Positions 36,671-49,039 of a DNA stretch of 64,000 nt are shown here, piece by piece (the first letter of the stretch is position 1; each line of letters starts with the position of its first letter). Source of the DNA: Volvariella volvacea V23. Its lineage: Eukaryota > Basidiomycota > Agaricomycetes > Agaricales > Pluteaceae. Position numbers and translations under genes: made by a program. The notes under the pieces were generated by a model. The model saw only the letters and a list, made by a program, of their open reading frames with translations. It had not been told where the DNA came from and did not search any database. The stretch covers positions 9,963-73,962 of the forward strand of contig KB722777.1 of the NCBI GenBank assembly GCA_000349905.1, in the 5' to 3' direction.

Positions 36671-39600
36671 CGTAGCGTATGTTTGTATGGCGCCTGGTGG
36701 GGCGGCGGGGGGTCAGAGAACTCTGTCCAAAGGCAAAGACCCAATTTATGGCTCTCTGACATTTTGGGATCGAAGATGTGAACATGATATTGATTCTTTG
36801 TGACAACCCGTAGAGCGTGCACGCAACAGCGATCCTGTAAATTGCAAGCGATTCCTATCCTGTCCAGGTGACATCTGATATTTCTTCAACGCTAATACAA
36901 TGGGACAGGGAAAGGAACACATTACGGTTCCGTAAACAGGAGATTGTCGCCGAAGGACAAGATTCCTAGATCCCGAACGGAAGGAGAGCGATCGAGGTTT
37001 GAGATTTGGTCAGTCTGGGGACGGGCTCCACCCCCCTCTAATCCCCTGAGAACGGGCGGGGACCTTACCTGAATATAGGCACCACAGATTATCTATCCCA
37101 TGCCTGGAGGACAATCAATGGCAACATCACTGCTGGTGCCCGCACTATTGGTTGGAAACGGAGGATGTTCTAAACAGGGATGTCACGCTGGGCAGTTTCC
37201 GCAGAGCTGTTATTGCCACACTTACTCCAAAGTCTGAGTTCCGGTTTGGGGATTATGCTATCGCTCATATCACCTCGGGATTCGCGAGGCCAAATGAAGG
37301 CACTGCTGAAACGGCCGTGGTTGTGATGGCTCAGGCTGAACAGCAGTGCTGGACGGGCTACGCCATGGCGCGAATACAGGACTCAGCATGGTCCAGTGGC
37401 TGCACCAGCAGGTGAAGCAACCCACGTGCCAACCACGTTATGGCTGTGGTTGGCCTGGGTCTCAGACGGCAACACCCGACCCACGACGACCATGGAGGTT
37501 CGCAGGCTCAGCAGCAGGGCAAGTCAGAAATGACCCTGAGGCGCAAGCTGAGGTCGATATGGGCCGTCCAATCAAAACAGACCGGCGAAAATTCGCCCCG
37601 CCTTACTGCTGGTTCACCGCCGTGTCAGCCGGTCTTATGACAAGACGACTAACCCTACCAGCTGAATTGGGGTGCACTTTTGTTGACATAAGCCCATGCT
37701 CCGAAGGTCAGCACAATGTGATGCTGGGGTAGATGGGTCCAGAGACATGGCGCTTTGTGACGGGGAAGTCCTACACATGTCCAGCGCGATTAATATTTCT
37801 AAACAGAGCCAGTCCAAAAACTAGCCATCCTTCTCGCAATAGAGGAGCTTCACTCGACGGAGATCAACATCAAAGGAGCGAAGGCAGCGATGTGTCTTGT
37901 GATGCACGGCACTTTTCAGAACTGGTGGGTAGTTATGCTTACCCCGAATTCCATGTTCATCCTCTGAGTTTTGAGAAAAGAGGATGAAATGGAACGGGCT
38001 GCCGCTCTTTTTCTGGTCACAGCACCAGCCGTACCGAGAATCCCGGATGAACTGAGGAATCTTAGGCAGGCAACCGCGCCGTCTTCGTGGTACGCGCCCA
38101 GATGTGGGAGTATACTTGTCCCCATTCCTCTATCCATGAGTGGTCTCGCTAAGTAACAATTATTGTTTGACAGCTGTCTTTGGTAAACGGGAATACCACA
38201 CAATGACGCATTGGCTCAACCTGCTCCACGGATGAATGGAGAGCCTATACGCCGTGGACGATGCCATGCTCGGTCAATTACACATAATTGTCCGGGCGTT
38301 TAGTCTAAATCCTTTCCAAGGAGCGAAGAACCACTGGCATCAAGCAGAGGCGTAGGTAAAGGACTAGCTGCGCTCGTCCCTGATTCCTCGTTATAGTCCC
38401 GGATTTTTCTCAACAGATTCTCCATTCAGACCACTTGGGGGTGATTTCCTTCTCACACATACTACGCGTGTTCGGGCACGCGCCATGCGTAAAGTTTGGC
38501 TCAAGGATTGCGCAAAGATAAGGCTTCCAATCGTAGTGACAGTGCCACAGTTTGTTATCCAACTGATAGTGGATCCCAGAATTTCCTTAGACCCCCTTTC
38601 CCAATCCCTCTTCATCCTCCCGAGTTCCCGCCTTAATCCGTGTTTAGACCTCCTCTTGCCACTTCGCGGACTTTGATTAGAGATGGCACGGAACACATTA
38701 TTCCATCACGTTCCACACGAATTAGACCCATCGATTGCGCCCATCCCTGCGACTCCAAACCATTTCATGGGCACGAACAGCTTGACCGATATAGCGAACA
38801 CCCTCCAACTATGATCGAGAGCAATCGACGGCCAAATAGACCAACAATATCTGTAATTGCATTCCAGGACACTTTGGGAGTATGAGCACGACGCCGGCAG
38901 GTGGCGCCTCGAGGCCACTTTCCTTTTTTAAGTTTCCACAGAGAAGAAGCCAGCCGGAGCCCAAAAACACTGAGCCAAGGTGTAGGTCATTCTGACCACA
39001 CCAAAAGAAGGTAGGAAGCCTTCAAGTTGACAGAAGCGGATGAGCAAACAGTTGAAGGAGAGGTCCGGGGGTGGAGTTTACGGGTATTCGAACAAGGCGT
39101 GATGACGCAAGTCATCGCTTGCATTCAATTGTCACTGGCGTTGCAATTGGGGATGCCAGGCTAAGCGCTTTTTGATGGCCAAAGGGGAAGGGGTGGGAGA
39201 GATCGTTGATTGGGGCTTGTTACGGAAATGGTAAGGGAACCTATACCCTCCAGGGTTCACACAACTGACAGCTCAACAATCCACCAACCTCGGGCATAAA
39301 ATAACCATATACAAGCATAAGCCATTTTGGGAGTCGAAATGAAGGGAAAATGTTGCGCGAAACAGACTTATCTCATCATCCCTTACCCGCCAAAGGGGTA
39401 CGGCATGGGTACACTTTGTTTATCAGTAAAATCGGACCGACTAGCATCACCAACATAAGTCGTGGGTGGGGAGCAGAGAGGGGCGCTCTATCGATTGCAG
39501 AAAACCAGTCTGAGGGTTGATGCGACGCATTGACAATTGCCTCGATGATGTGGTAAGTCACCTGCTGCATGTAGTAGGCATTGTGTGCATGTGTCATTAC

Positions 39601-42600
39601 TGCGCTTTGACGATTAGGTGGGTTGTATGATGACTTAAATAACTACTATACTAGAACTTGGTCGTGGATGTAGTCATATCCGTTTCAATGACCACTGCCA
39701 CCAACGTTCATCGTTATCGCCATCCTCGACATAGATCATCCGGAAATCGCGCTCGTGACACCAAGCCAATGGGAGGAGTGCAAGAACATGCGAAGTGCTT
39801 CGGTTTCAACGCCTCGGCCAAACGACAGTACGAGAGGCCTGTCATATCTCAGTTACTCACAAACCTGTCTCCACGCATCTTGTTTCATTCAGGCCTCTCG
39901 AACCTGACACGAATTCACACATCTAGCTTTGCTCCTTCCTCATACGTCTCGCACAGCTGCAGGGGTGAAGGGAAATAACGAGACGATTCTGACAGACAGC
40001 CTCCTCCACGCCAGGTAGATGCGGAGACAGATAGTCGCTTACAACACCACCACACATCGACGCATCACCACGACCAGGCACTCCTTGCTGCGAAAGGAAA
40101 TAAGTTCCTAATCAACAGTTATCGGAATCCCACAATTTACAAACCTTCGCCATCTAGTCGGTTGTGCTTGGTGGAGCACGGCAGCCGCCGCCCTTCGAAT
40201 AAGGGATATCACGCATAACCAACCAACCACGCACGCTTGCAATCATCACGCACACAGCTTCAGCTTCTCTTTCCATTCTTCCTCACACCAAACTTTCGAA
40301 TTCATTGGACCGGTTACTCAATCCGCCGAAAAGCGATGCGAAACCTCGTACGCTGTACTCTACGCAGGTCAAATGATCTAGGATTCCCCTTCTCGTCACC
40401 ACCATCAGAGTTTCTGATGTTTATTTAGGATCAGAGTCCACATCGTTCCGAGTTGAATATACGTAGGATTGCTGATTACGATCTCTATTGAAGCAATTTA
40501 TTAGATGTGATGATTTCCTACCTTTACCCTGCAAGGCGATTACGCTTGTACAGCGAGGTCCCTAAGGGTCCCCCAATACTGAGTTGGAAGAAGCATAGGG
40601 GTCGTATGCGTAGTAAGATGGAAACAATTCAATTCCTGGATAATGTCCCTTTTTTTAACCTGTTCCTATAGATGCTATCTCCCATGTTGCGCTCATTGAA
40701 ACGACGAGGCATCAACCAGACGACAACTCTGGCACCCGTTCACGAGCGGATCAGCTGGCCAAATGGTCGTTCGGCATTTGCCCCGATGGCTCAATAATGA
40801 CCATTAAACAACCCCATATCATCACCAACAGGAGAGAATGGGACTCTGCAAAGGTGCATACTACTCCCTAATTGTCGTTTCGATGACGCGATGCCTCGGG
40901 AATTAATAGCCAAGCCTTCAGATGGCTGTTCGACAACTGACAAGCTGAAAAATCACGGTGAGGGTGACGCTCGTGGACTCGGCGACGTTTCACCTGCTAC
41001 ACCGATTCCCCTTCTATCAATCGTAACAGGTATATGAGTGATGTAGCGGTGGGGTGCGGGGTCAATTGGACACATGGAGTTGGACAAGGTACGAGAAAAA
41101 GCATCGTGGCGACCCTTGTAAATTTGGACGATGACCATCAATTGATAAGTATAGAACATGATGGAAGAAAGGAACACCAAGGAGGGTACAGTGGGCATAG
41201 GAGCAAAGGTGAAGGGATGTATGGGTGAAGGAAACATTCTAGACAGCATCGTGGGTGCGTGGTGGAGTCATTTTGTCGAAATAAGGAACTAGGCAGTCAA
41301 TGAACGAGGTGCGTGTATGAGTGCGTGACCTTGCCCGCCAGACGTCTGGCTACAGACAGAAGACAGCCCTAATTTCCATTGACCTCGCCAACCCACTGGG
41401 ACATAGTGAGTGGGATAAGTTGAAGAGAATCAAGCCGGAAATCCCGACACCGAATCGGAGGTACCCCTGTCATACCGAGACCGATTGCATCGCTAGTGCT
41501 CCCCCATATGTGGTTAGGATTCCAATTTACTCATTCCCAAACGGGTCTCAAGTGGAAGGATTCCGTTTAAGCGCTCCAATTGCAAAAGTTTTGATAAAGT
41601 ACTCCGGAGCGGGAGGATTCACAACAGTATACGTGAAGTAGATCCTAATTATATAGGTTTCATTAGAATTTGTATAGGTGACAATCGGAACCCGCTAGTT
41701 ATGTCGGTTGAAGTAGCTGATCAAGTGATGACGACAGTGGTACCAGGAAAAGGGGTACAGAGATACATACAAGGCCGATCCCGTTATGGTGCGGTCTTAT
41801 GATGATATGGATCCTGACGACTTCAATGCTCTGTAAAGGTAAGGAACGCTATATCAGATCTTGCCGATCGAAGCAAGGGGCCTTCAACCTTCTTTTCTGT
41901 CGTCGCAGCAAGAAGTATTAATTTGTTATGTATTGAATCTGCGCCTGCAATATGAAAGAAGTCCTGTAACATATTCAGACAGCCGTATAACGCAAGCACC
42001 GACCGCTGCTTATCATGAGAAGTGTGACTTCCTCAGCTGATTTCTTTTCTCTTGTGCCTACTATCCCTTACATGCACATGCCATCCAACCCGCACTCCGC
42101 CAAATAGCTGGACATTGAGAGTCTACCTTGCAAGGATGCCCGAAACGGTGATGTTCTATTCACGCACATCTGTTTTGATGGAGATGAAGAGGCGAAAAGG
42201 GTCGTCCCAACGGGCCAGACCGCGTGCATAAGCAATTGATATTAGCACACCTATATGCATAGAAATGGCAAACACGTACTGTAAACGGTACTGAATAACA
42301 AGAGAACGTACCGGGTGAGGTAAGTGCTCTTGGGAAATTTCGCACACCGACAGTTCGTACAAACCCATGGCATAACGGAACCAGCCCGCTCCCACCCACA
42401 CCTTGTCTTTTGCGATCTTCCGAGCGTGTCAGACTGAGCCTTGCAGGTATGCTCGTACCAGTGAAAATCCCGCTATCATCCTCGCTTTAAGCTCTAGTCG
42501 TCGTCTATTCGCATCGTTTCTCGTCTCAGGCTCTTTCCGAGCTCGTACCTTATTTACTAAGTATTACCTCCGATCTCCGTCCCCATACCAGCACCAGCAA

Positions 42601-45600
42601 CAACAAATAAGGGCTTTGTGGCGCTACTGCCGGGGGCGGTTGAAGCTAAACCTGAGGCTGCTAAGGAGGAGCTTAAGCTCCCAAAGATAAGTATCTTCGA
42701 AGAAGGTCATGAGCGGGGACAGTGGGGAGGACCAAACTCCAAGTCTCCTGACGTTTGGAGTACGTTAGCCCACGCGCACAGACAGCTCTAGCATCGTGGA
42801 GCTAGACGGTACCCACCCGTCATTGTACTAGTATCAGCACAAGAAAACCGCACAATATGCAAGGTTTCATTGGGTGGCTCCCGTTCCGGGCGCGTTATTC
42901 GCGCTAGGCTCGAGTTGGTATGTTTTCCAAGTTGTCGGTGACGGGCTAGTGGTGGACGAGATCGTCTCCGTCATGGGAGTTCACCGCTTACCCTAAACCT
43001 GCGGATTGACATAAACAGACACTCGTCTGAAAGTGATCGCATTCAGTTTTTTGACGCGGGCCCACAGATCACTTGAACGCCGGGACTAACCTTGGAATAC
43101 AGTTTGATGCAACTCTGCATGACGCCGATGAAATCCATAACTGATGTTATGTACGAGAAGTCTTGAGAAGAGATTCGTACGATTACGAACATTCAAAACG
43201 CATCCGAAGTGAATTACCTCACTGGGAACTTGGGCGGACGTTAGGGTGCATGCCACACGGTATCTTGGAACTCGTTAAACTGCAAAAAACTCCCTAATCC
43301 ACATGGAGAAATCAGCATCATGATCATGATAGAGTGACGTTTTAAGGACTCGGTAGATCTAGTGCTTCCACCAAAGTACTTCGATTGAGCGAAAGAAGGA
43401 TCGAGGGCGCACCGGGACTTTTCTGGCCAACGGTATTAGCGCTCTACCTGATATGGTGAAACGGTTAAACGCCACTCACCTCATTAAAAAAAAAAATTAC
43501 GACAAGCGCTTGATGTTGCTTAAAGAAGAAAATCCAGGTGTGGTGCTCTAGGTATCGCTGTAAAATGTATTGTTCCTGGTGCTTTGTCCAACCAGAGAGC
43601 ATCGATCAGCATTATGTACACGCACGCACCTGGGCTGCTCCACTGGCACAGAAAAGTTCCAATCAGGCATAGATGTCGACAGGAACGGGCTAGCGCTCAT
43701 AGGCGGAATCGGAGCAAGGTACTTTTTTTTTTTTTAAAAATCTATTAAGGCTGTAGCTAAGTACGGGCCCCCCGAAGGTAACAAAGGAGATGAGAGTAAC
43801 TACAGTACGAGACAATCGAGATATCGAGAGAAAAAGAGACTGTAAGGAACTGCGTATGATGGCGAGAGCGCCTGTGAGGTGTGTACGTATACAGAGTAAG
43901 AGACCGAGAATGAACACTCAGAGAAGGAGAAACGGAAACTACTAGTGTATAGTACAACTATAGCCCAGTACGTATACCAGTGATACATGCTATTTACAAA
44001 GGTCCATTAGAAGGAGAAACGCTTACCCGGAAAGGGTGGGGGGTGCACCTTCAAACGTGAATGCTATGGGGTTAACTTTCAGCCACTCAAAGTAGCCGGC
44101 CATGATAGAAGGAATCTTGCTGTTGCCGACCTTGAGGGGGCTCAGCTCAATATGTCGGCGGAACTTGTGGTTCCGATCCTGGATATGCCTGATGCGTCGC
44201 ATCTTGCAGTCGGTAGGAGTGAGTGCCGGGACGGAGCGTGACGCTCTGCACTCAAACATGACATGGTAGCGGTCCTGGTACACGTAGCACGTCGGACAAT
44301 GTGTAGGCTCGTCAGGGAAGGAGCAAGGTACTTACCAGCGCCAATGTCAAGGTGCCAACTTGCACCGATCCGTACTCCATATCACCAGTGCGGTAGCGCA
44401 CTACTGACATCCAATGACGATAATAGCTGCCGTATATTTCTTGATATTAACTGTATGTTAGCTCTGATGGCCGTCTAGGCTGGGCTCCGTACCATAACGT
44501 ACCCTATTCATAGTTAGTTTAGTGCTAGTATCCGTATCCAGGGACCCAGAGGCCTGAGGTCATAGCAATAACTTGAGAGCGAGAACGGTTTGGGCATGAT
44601 CAACAGAGTCAATAACCAAGATATTGATTGATCATCGCTGTAACAGCGCATGGGCATGGCCTGTGGGCAATTGCGCAGGCCCGGCCCGCCTTCCTGAGAG
44701 CGGTGCCATGTACGTTGTCTAAATCATATCAACCCCTGTTGTGCCATGGGTTTACATATGATCCAGTGGTAAGCATCCCTGTACCTGTCGCGATCGCGCA
44801 GTAACCAACCCACACACTTGCTGACGGCACGCGCGTGTACATATATTGGATTAATCCCCTCGCTATCCCCTTCAAGCACCCTCTTTGGCGTTCGAATTGG
44901 AGTCGCTACCACTGGATTGATGCAATATCGTGGCGGAGGCGAGGACGACGACGACTCGGGATGAACACAGACCCGGACACCCAAAACGGCGCACTCGGGC
45001 TGTGGCGCCGGCAACACTCGCCCCACAATCGACCTGGCCGCGATGCATCCGCGATGGTGATGACGCATGCGCACCGTTCAACAGCTTCGGACTCTGAAGA
45101 GAAAAAAAGTCTTGAGCGGCGGGCTGCCACCCACCCAGCCTTGGTGTCTTGACTCGGATATGATGATAACTGGTAGCGACCCCTCTGCCAGTTCCAACGG
45201 TACATCCGCACTATGCGCGGCCTTTGACGTTCATTTACGGGCTCCCAGTTACCACACGCATAACGTATACGGATATCGGGTGTGTCAGTGCGGATGGATG
45301 GCCCGGAACTGGTACTCGGGACTCGGAGGGTACTTGCTTTGCTGTTGTCGTACCTCCCCTTGCGCCCCGTCAAGACAAGAGGCTTTCCCTCCTCGGTAAA
45401 GATAAACGGGTGAAAAAGCCTCCACAAAGGTCCGAAAGCCACGATACCCCCAGAAGGGCTCCGAGAACGTCATAAACACAGTGCTAGTGCTAGTACATAC
45501 ATGGCTCGCGGTGAGCCCAAACTTCAGTTCACGAATCTCGGAGAACTCGAGCTCGAGTGTCGACGGGGTGCGACTTGAATATGATATGAAGGTGTCAATC

Positions 45601-47356
45601 AAGGGAACAAGGTATAGTTATAATCGAGTTATAATTATACCAGTACACCTCCGAGTCTGTCACGGTGATATCGATTATTGGCGCCGGCATCGTATATCTG
45701 TATATAATTGCTGCACACGCACACATACGTATGTATCGCGCCACGATCCACAATAATGATGTAGGCGCCATGCGCTGCACGGATGTCGTCGACCGGGCGT
45801 GAAAAGGTTGGGAAACATTCCAACATCTACACAATGCGCCATCCCACCATTGACAATGACATGCCACATCACACCGATAAGCATGAAATAACGCAACCCC
45901 TGATCGAGGACATCAAGCGTCCAACGTCGACCATAACCATGACCCACCGTAAGCGTGAGCCGTGCGTCATGCAACAAAGGACGCAATACCAGAAAGTTGG
46001 GGTAACAAGGCGTCGCGTCGATAGCACGGGCGAGGTGGAGCTTCGAAGAGGTTAGTTAGGTTTCTTCTCAACTTGGCTATAGATACACGGTTCCACGGTC
46101 CCGAGCGGGGTTCAAGTTGCGTGGAAAGGAAGGGAAGGAAGTAATTAGGATTGCAGTACCCCACCAGTCTCCGAGTCCGGTCCCAGGGCCTATCATCCGA
46201 ATCCGAGTGGACTTGAAATTACTTCCCAGCTCCCAGGCTAGGCCAATGTCCGAGGAAAGACTGAAGACATTTAGGATGGAGAGAAGGCAAAGAAGAAAAA
46301 CCAGAAAGGGGCACCTGAGGTTCTATTCTCCAATGTGAGAGTTGGAAGACGTATGGACCGGGGGAAACCGGAAGATTGAATATGCTCAATATGCTATTAC
46401 GGAGTATAAAACTACATCTATGAATTTTTTGTGGGACTCGGTGACTTGAAAGGGAGGAGAGAGGGGAGGTTTGATGAAAGGGAGCCGGGACAAAAAAGTA
46501 AAGTATATGCGTATAGGGTGAAAAAGTGGAAAGAATATCGTGGTCGTTTGGTATATGATCATGCTTGGTTTTTGGAGGGAGGCGGAACAGAGTGAGTGGC
46601 GAAGATGTGGGGTGGGCATTGGAGGAGGGACAAGGAGGAGGGAGGAAGGCACGAGAATATACCAGAAACGCCACAACGGGAGAAGCAAATCAAAATCAAC
46701 CTTCGCGCGGCCAAAATAGATCAACGAACTGAATGAATGATGCCACACAAGGAAACGAAAAAGGGCAAATCAACAGAACAAGGAAAAGAAGGCAAAAACT
46801 GCAAAGGCTATGGTAAGAGAAGAAGAAACGAAGCCGGAGATGTTTTGTCCAGTTCGTATATGGATTGGAGGTCATGTAACATGTAACGTGTAATGGAATT
46901 GGATTGGCTTGAAGGACAAGGGCAATGGAATTACGGGGATGGTGAAATGGAAAGAAACCGAAGCAAAAGAATTGATACACGTGATTTGGACAATGGCGAT
47001 GGCAATGGGGTATATCGATGGGGGTGAAACGAGGGACCTATGTAAGGCGCCGCCACAAAGGCAAGGCAGAATTTGCTCTGTCAAGAGGGGGAGTCTAAAT
47101 CGGCAATAAAGGTACGGTCACGGAGAAAACGGAGGTGTGTAGGGGGGATGGGTAAAAGACGGAAAAAAAGGACCAAGGGCAAGGTATTACGAAGGGCGAG
47201 CAAACCGTCCAATAATCATAAGTGCTTTTGTGACGAAAGAATGTTAAACGCGCTGGGCGATACCCAAATTCCAAACGACGTGATGCGCGCGCATAGCCAC
47301 AAAGGTGTGTGTGCTTGTGAGGCGCCATAGTAGGATGTTGCGGAACCCCTGATTCT
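36671..47356. other. Gene desert of about 10.7 kb
   Basis: No convincing gene on either strand. Open frames up to 178 codons exist (for example 37346-37732 +, 41321-41641 +, 44023-44283 -, 44906-45442 -, 46219-46674 -), but none shows a known motif, coherent splice structure or coding-like composition that I can defend. I saw no reverse transcriptase, integrase or transposase motifs and no obvious long terminal or inverted repeats, though by-eye detection is weak. Parts are AG-rich (46100-47200). It separates the start of the TEA gene from the 3' end of the Nudix gene and may hold regulatory sequence, non-coding transcripts or very old transposon remains. Confidence 0.5.
45611..45641. repeat. 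AT-rich perfect hairpin palindrome
   Basis: 31-nt sequence from GGTATAG to TTATACC. Fourteen base pairs (two of them G-T type) close on a 3-nt CGA centre. It lies inside the gene desert. It could extrude as a cruciform or be a hairpin in a transcript; no function can be assigned. Confidence 0.6.
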
Positions 47357-48043
47357 TCACCGGGTCGGTGCAAGCGACGAAAGTCTCATGCCTTGGGCGA
47401 GTTCTGACTTCCACTCTAGGCGGCGAATGGCTTCAGCATAATCCACCCACTCCCGTTTCCGCTCGTTACACTCCATCCAGTCGGTTTCGAGTGCTGCTAC
47501 GTCAAGTTCGTAGAAGTGATAAGTAGCCGATGGTGTCGGTATTGTTATGACAAATCGAGTGATCGTTCCGCGCACACCCGCTGTATTGACCGCAAAAAAA
47601 AGGGACACACATAAGCGTTCCATGACGGATTCGACGGGTGTGAAATCGGTGATACGTCCAGGGTTTGGTTTGCGACGCATAAAGATGGAAAAAAGCAAGA
47701 ACAGAGAAGGGACGAGAATCAGGAGGTGAGGAGACGGATAGAGGAACAGAGGGTAGGACCTTCTTCCAATGCCTCCCTTGAGGCAGCAACCTCCAACTGC
47801 ACATCTGACGGCTCGAATCCGCCTTTGGGCACTGCAACCGAGTCGGAAGGGTATATCAGTATCAGATCCCAGGGTACGGGGGTTGATGGGCGGGGTAAGG
47901 GTTAGAAGAACAGCACGATGCAACTTACAAACCCAGTGATGTGGCCGTTTCCGACTTGTTACGACGAGTACCTTGCCTGCTGCTCGGGCTATTGGAATAG
48001 CGCAGCATACAACTCGTGGAACGGAGCGTCCTTTGGAACCCAT
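47357..48043 (-). CDS. Nudix hydrolase, diphosphoinositol polyphosphate phosphohydrolase (DDP1/Aps1 type)
   Basis: Enzyme class that hydrolyses inositol pyrophosphates and diadenosine polyphosphates. The start MGSKGRSVPRVVCCAIPIAR (48043) fits the family's beta-strand opening; an upstream in-frame ATG would add 19 residues. KVLVVTSRKRPHHWV ends exon 1. Exon 2 (about 47750-47835) encodes PKGGFEPSDVQLEVAASREA followed by LEE. Splicing to the last exon restores LEEAGVRG, completing the Nudix box (G...REALEEAGV). The C-terminal part (TPSATYHFYELDVAALETDW, then WVDYAEAIRRLEWKSEL) is the conserved end of fungal DDP1 proteins. A single long frame runs through the introns here and gives a misleading 247-residue product; the spliced protein is shorter and has the catalytic box. 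Confidence 0.85.
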   Translation of the reverse strand: MGSKGRSVPRVVCCAIPIARAAGKVLVVTSRKRPHHWVCKLHRAVLLTLTPPINPRTLGSDTDIPFRLGCSAQRRIRAVRCAVGGCCLKGGIGRRSYPLFLYPSPHLLILVPSLFLLFSIFMRRKPNPGRITDFTPVESVMERLCVSLFFAVNTAGVRGTITRFVITIPTPSATYHFYELDVAALETDWMECNERKREWVDYAEAIRRLEWKSELAQGMRLSSLAPTR

Positions 48044-49039
48044 GATATTTCTTGTTCTTGAGCGAGTGGCGTTGGGATGTTTATATAGCAGTCTCAGCAA
48101 ATGCGATTCGAGCAGCTAGATTCAAGAATCCTTCATCGGCTGCGGGAAGGGGCAAAGACGAAGACCGCACACTCAAATGACTCCGCAAGCAAGTTGGGTA
48201 CGCGGAGAAAGCGCAGAAACAGCTGGTGTAGTTGGCAACGGAAGGCGCTTGAGCCAAAAGGGGCGCAAGGGACGGTAGATCTGAATCAGGCCAACCGAAG
48301 AAGAGGCGATGGGGGTTTAGATAAAAGGCCAACTGGTGGTAGACGACAAGTCAGACGACAGGTAAAAAGTGGCTGGACGGTCTGAAACGAGCAGTACCTA
48401 GAGTGTAGCAGGCGGAATTGCGGGCTGCAACAACGAACGGTCTGGGGGAGACGAAGAGGGGACGTGCTGGGCAGCAGAGGTCGTGTGGGTGGTTGGAGGA
48501 AACAAGAGGGGAGACGGGACAGAGAAGATTGCGTCTGTTTTCGAACTGGGTTGGAATTGAGATGGCTCTAAATTACGTTGCGTACGCGAAGATTGCCTTC
48601 CAACAAAAGCCACGCACGTTCCTCGGCCTTCCCGGCCGGTCTCCGCATCCCGCCGCCCCATCAACCTCGTGTCCCATTCAGTCTGCGCCCTGGCCTTACC
48701 ATATGGGGCTTTCCTCCCGGCCGCCCACCCCTCTCCTCTTCCTCGTCCACTGTCTGACCTGCTCCTCCGGCCGACTCTAGAACATACTGGGTTTTCCTCT
48801 CGCTTTCGCTGTCATTCACACCCACCCCACGCCGCCCACAGATTAGCCCGCTAATAATAATTTTACCACAACAGTCAGAGCTTGTCAGCGCATACACAGC
48901 AATCCAATTTCTCCATCTATCCACATTGTCCGAGTAACCACTAAGATCCGCGTGTACACTACGAGGCAAGTCTGGTGGGCTAGAGATAAGGACTCTGTCG
49001 CAGGCTATTATTTGACCACTGTCGATTTATGGTATAAAT
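48044..49039. other. Intergenic, no supported gene
   Basis: Promoter of the Nudix gene and 3' flank of the ZIP gene. The open frames on both strands are short and unlike known proteins. Confidence 0.5.

Noticed and set aside
41321..41641. 106-codon plus-strand frame in the gene desert
   Set aside because: No motif, no splice context and no recognisable family; left uncalled.
44023..44283. 86-codon minus-strand frame in the gene desert
   Set aside because: Reads somewhat protein-like (MFECRASRSVPALTP) but has no family match and no neighbouring exons.
44906..45442. 178-codon minus-strand frame in the gene desert
   Set aside because: No recognisable motif and Arg/Ser-rich composition typical of chance frames in GC-rich DNA; overlapping frames of similar length exist on both strands.
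46095..46125. Possible tRNA B-box-like sequence (GGGGTTCAAG)
   Set aside because: No matching A box or cloverleaf stems at the right spacing.
36671..47356. Possible retrotransposon or DNA transposon in the gene desert
   Set aside because: No reverse transcriptase, integrase or transposase motif and no paired terminal repeats seen by eye; not called without a repeat search.
47357..48100. 247-codon open frame on the minus strand as one uninterrupted protein
   Set aside because: It reads through two introns and loses the Nudix box; the spliced model restores REALEEAGV.
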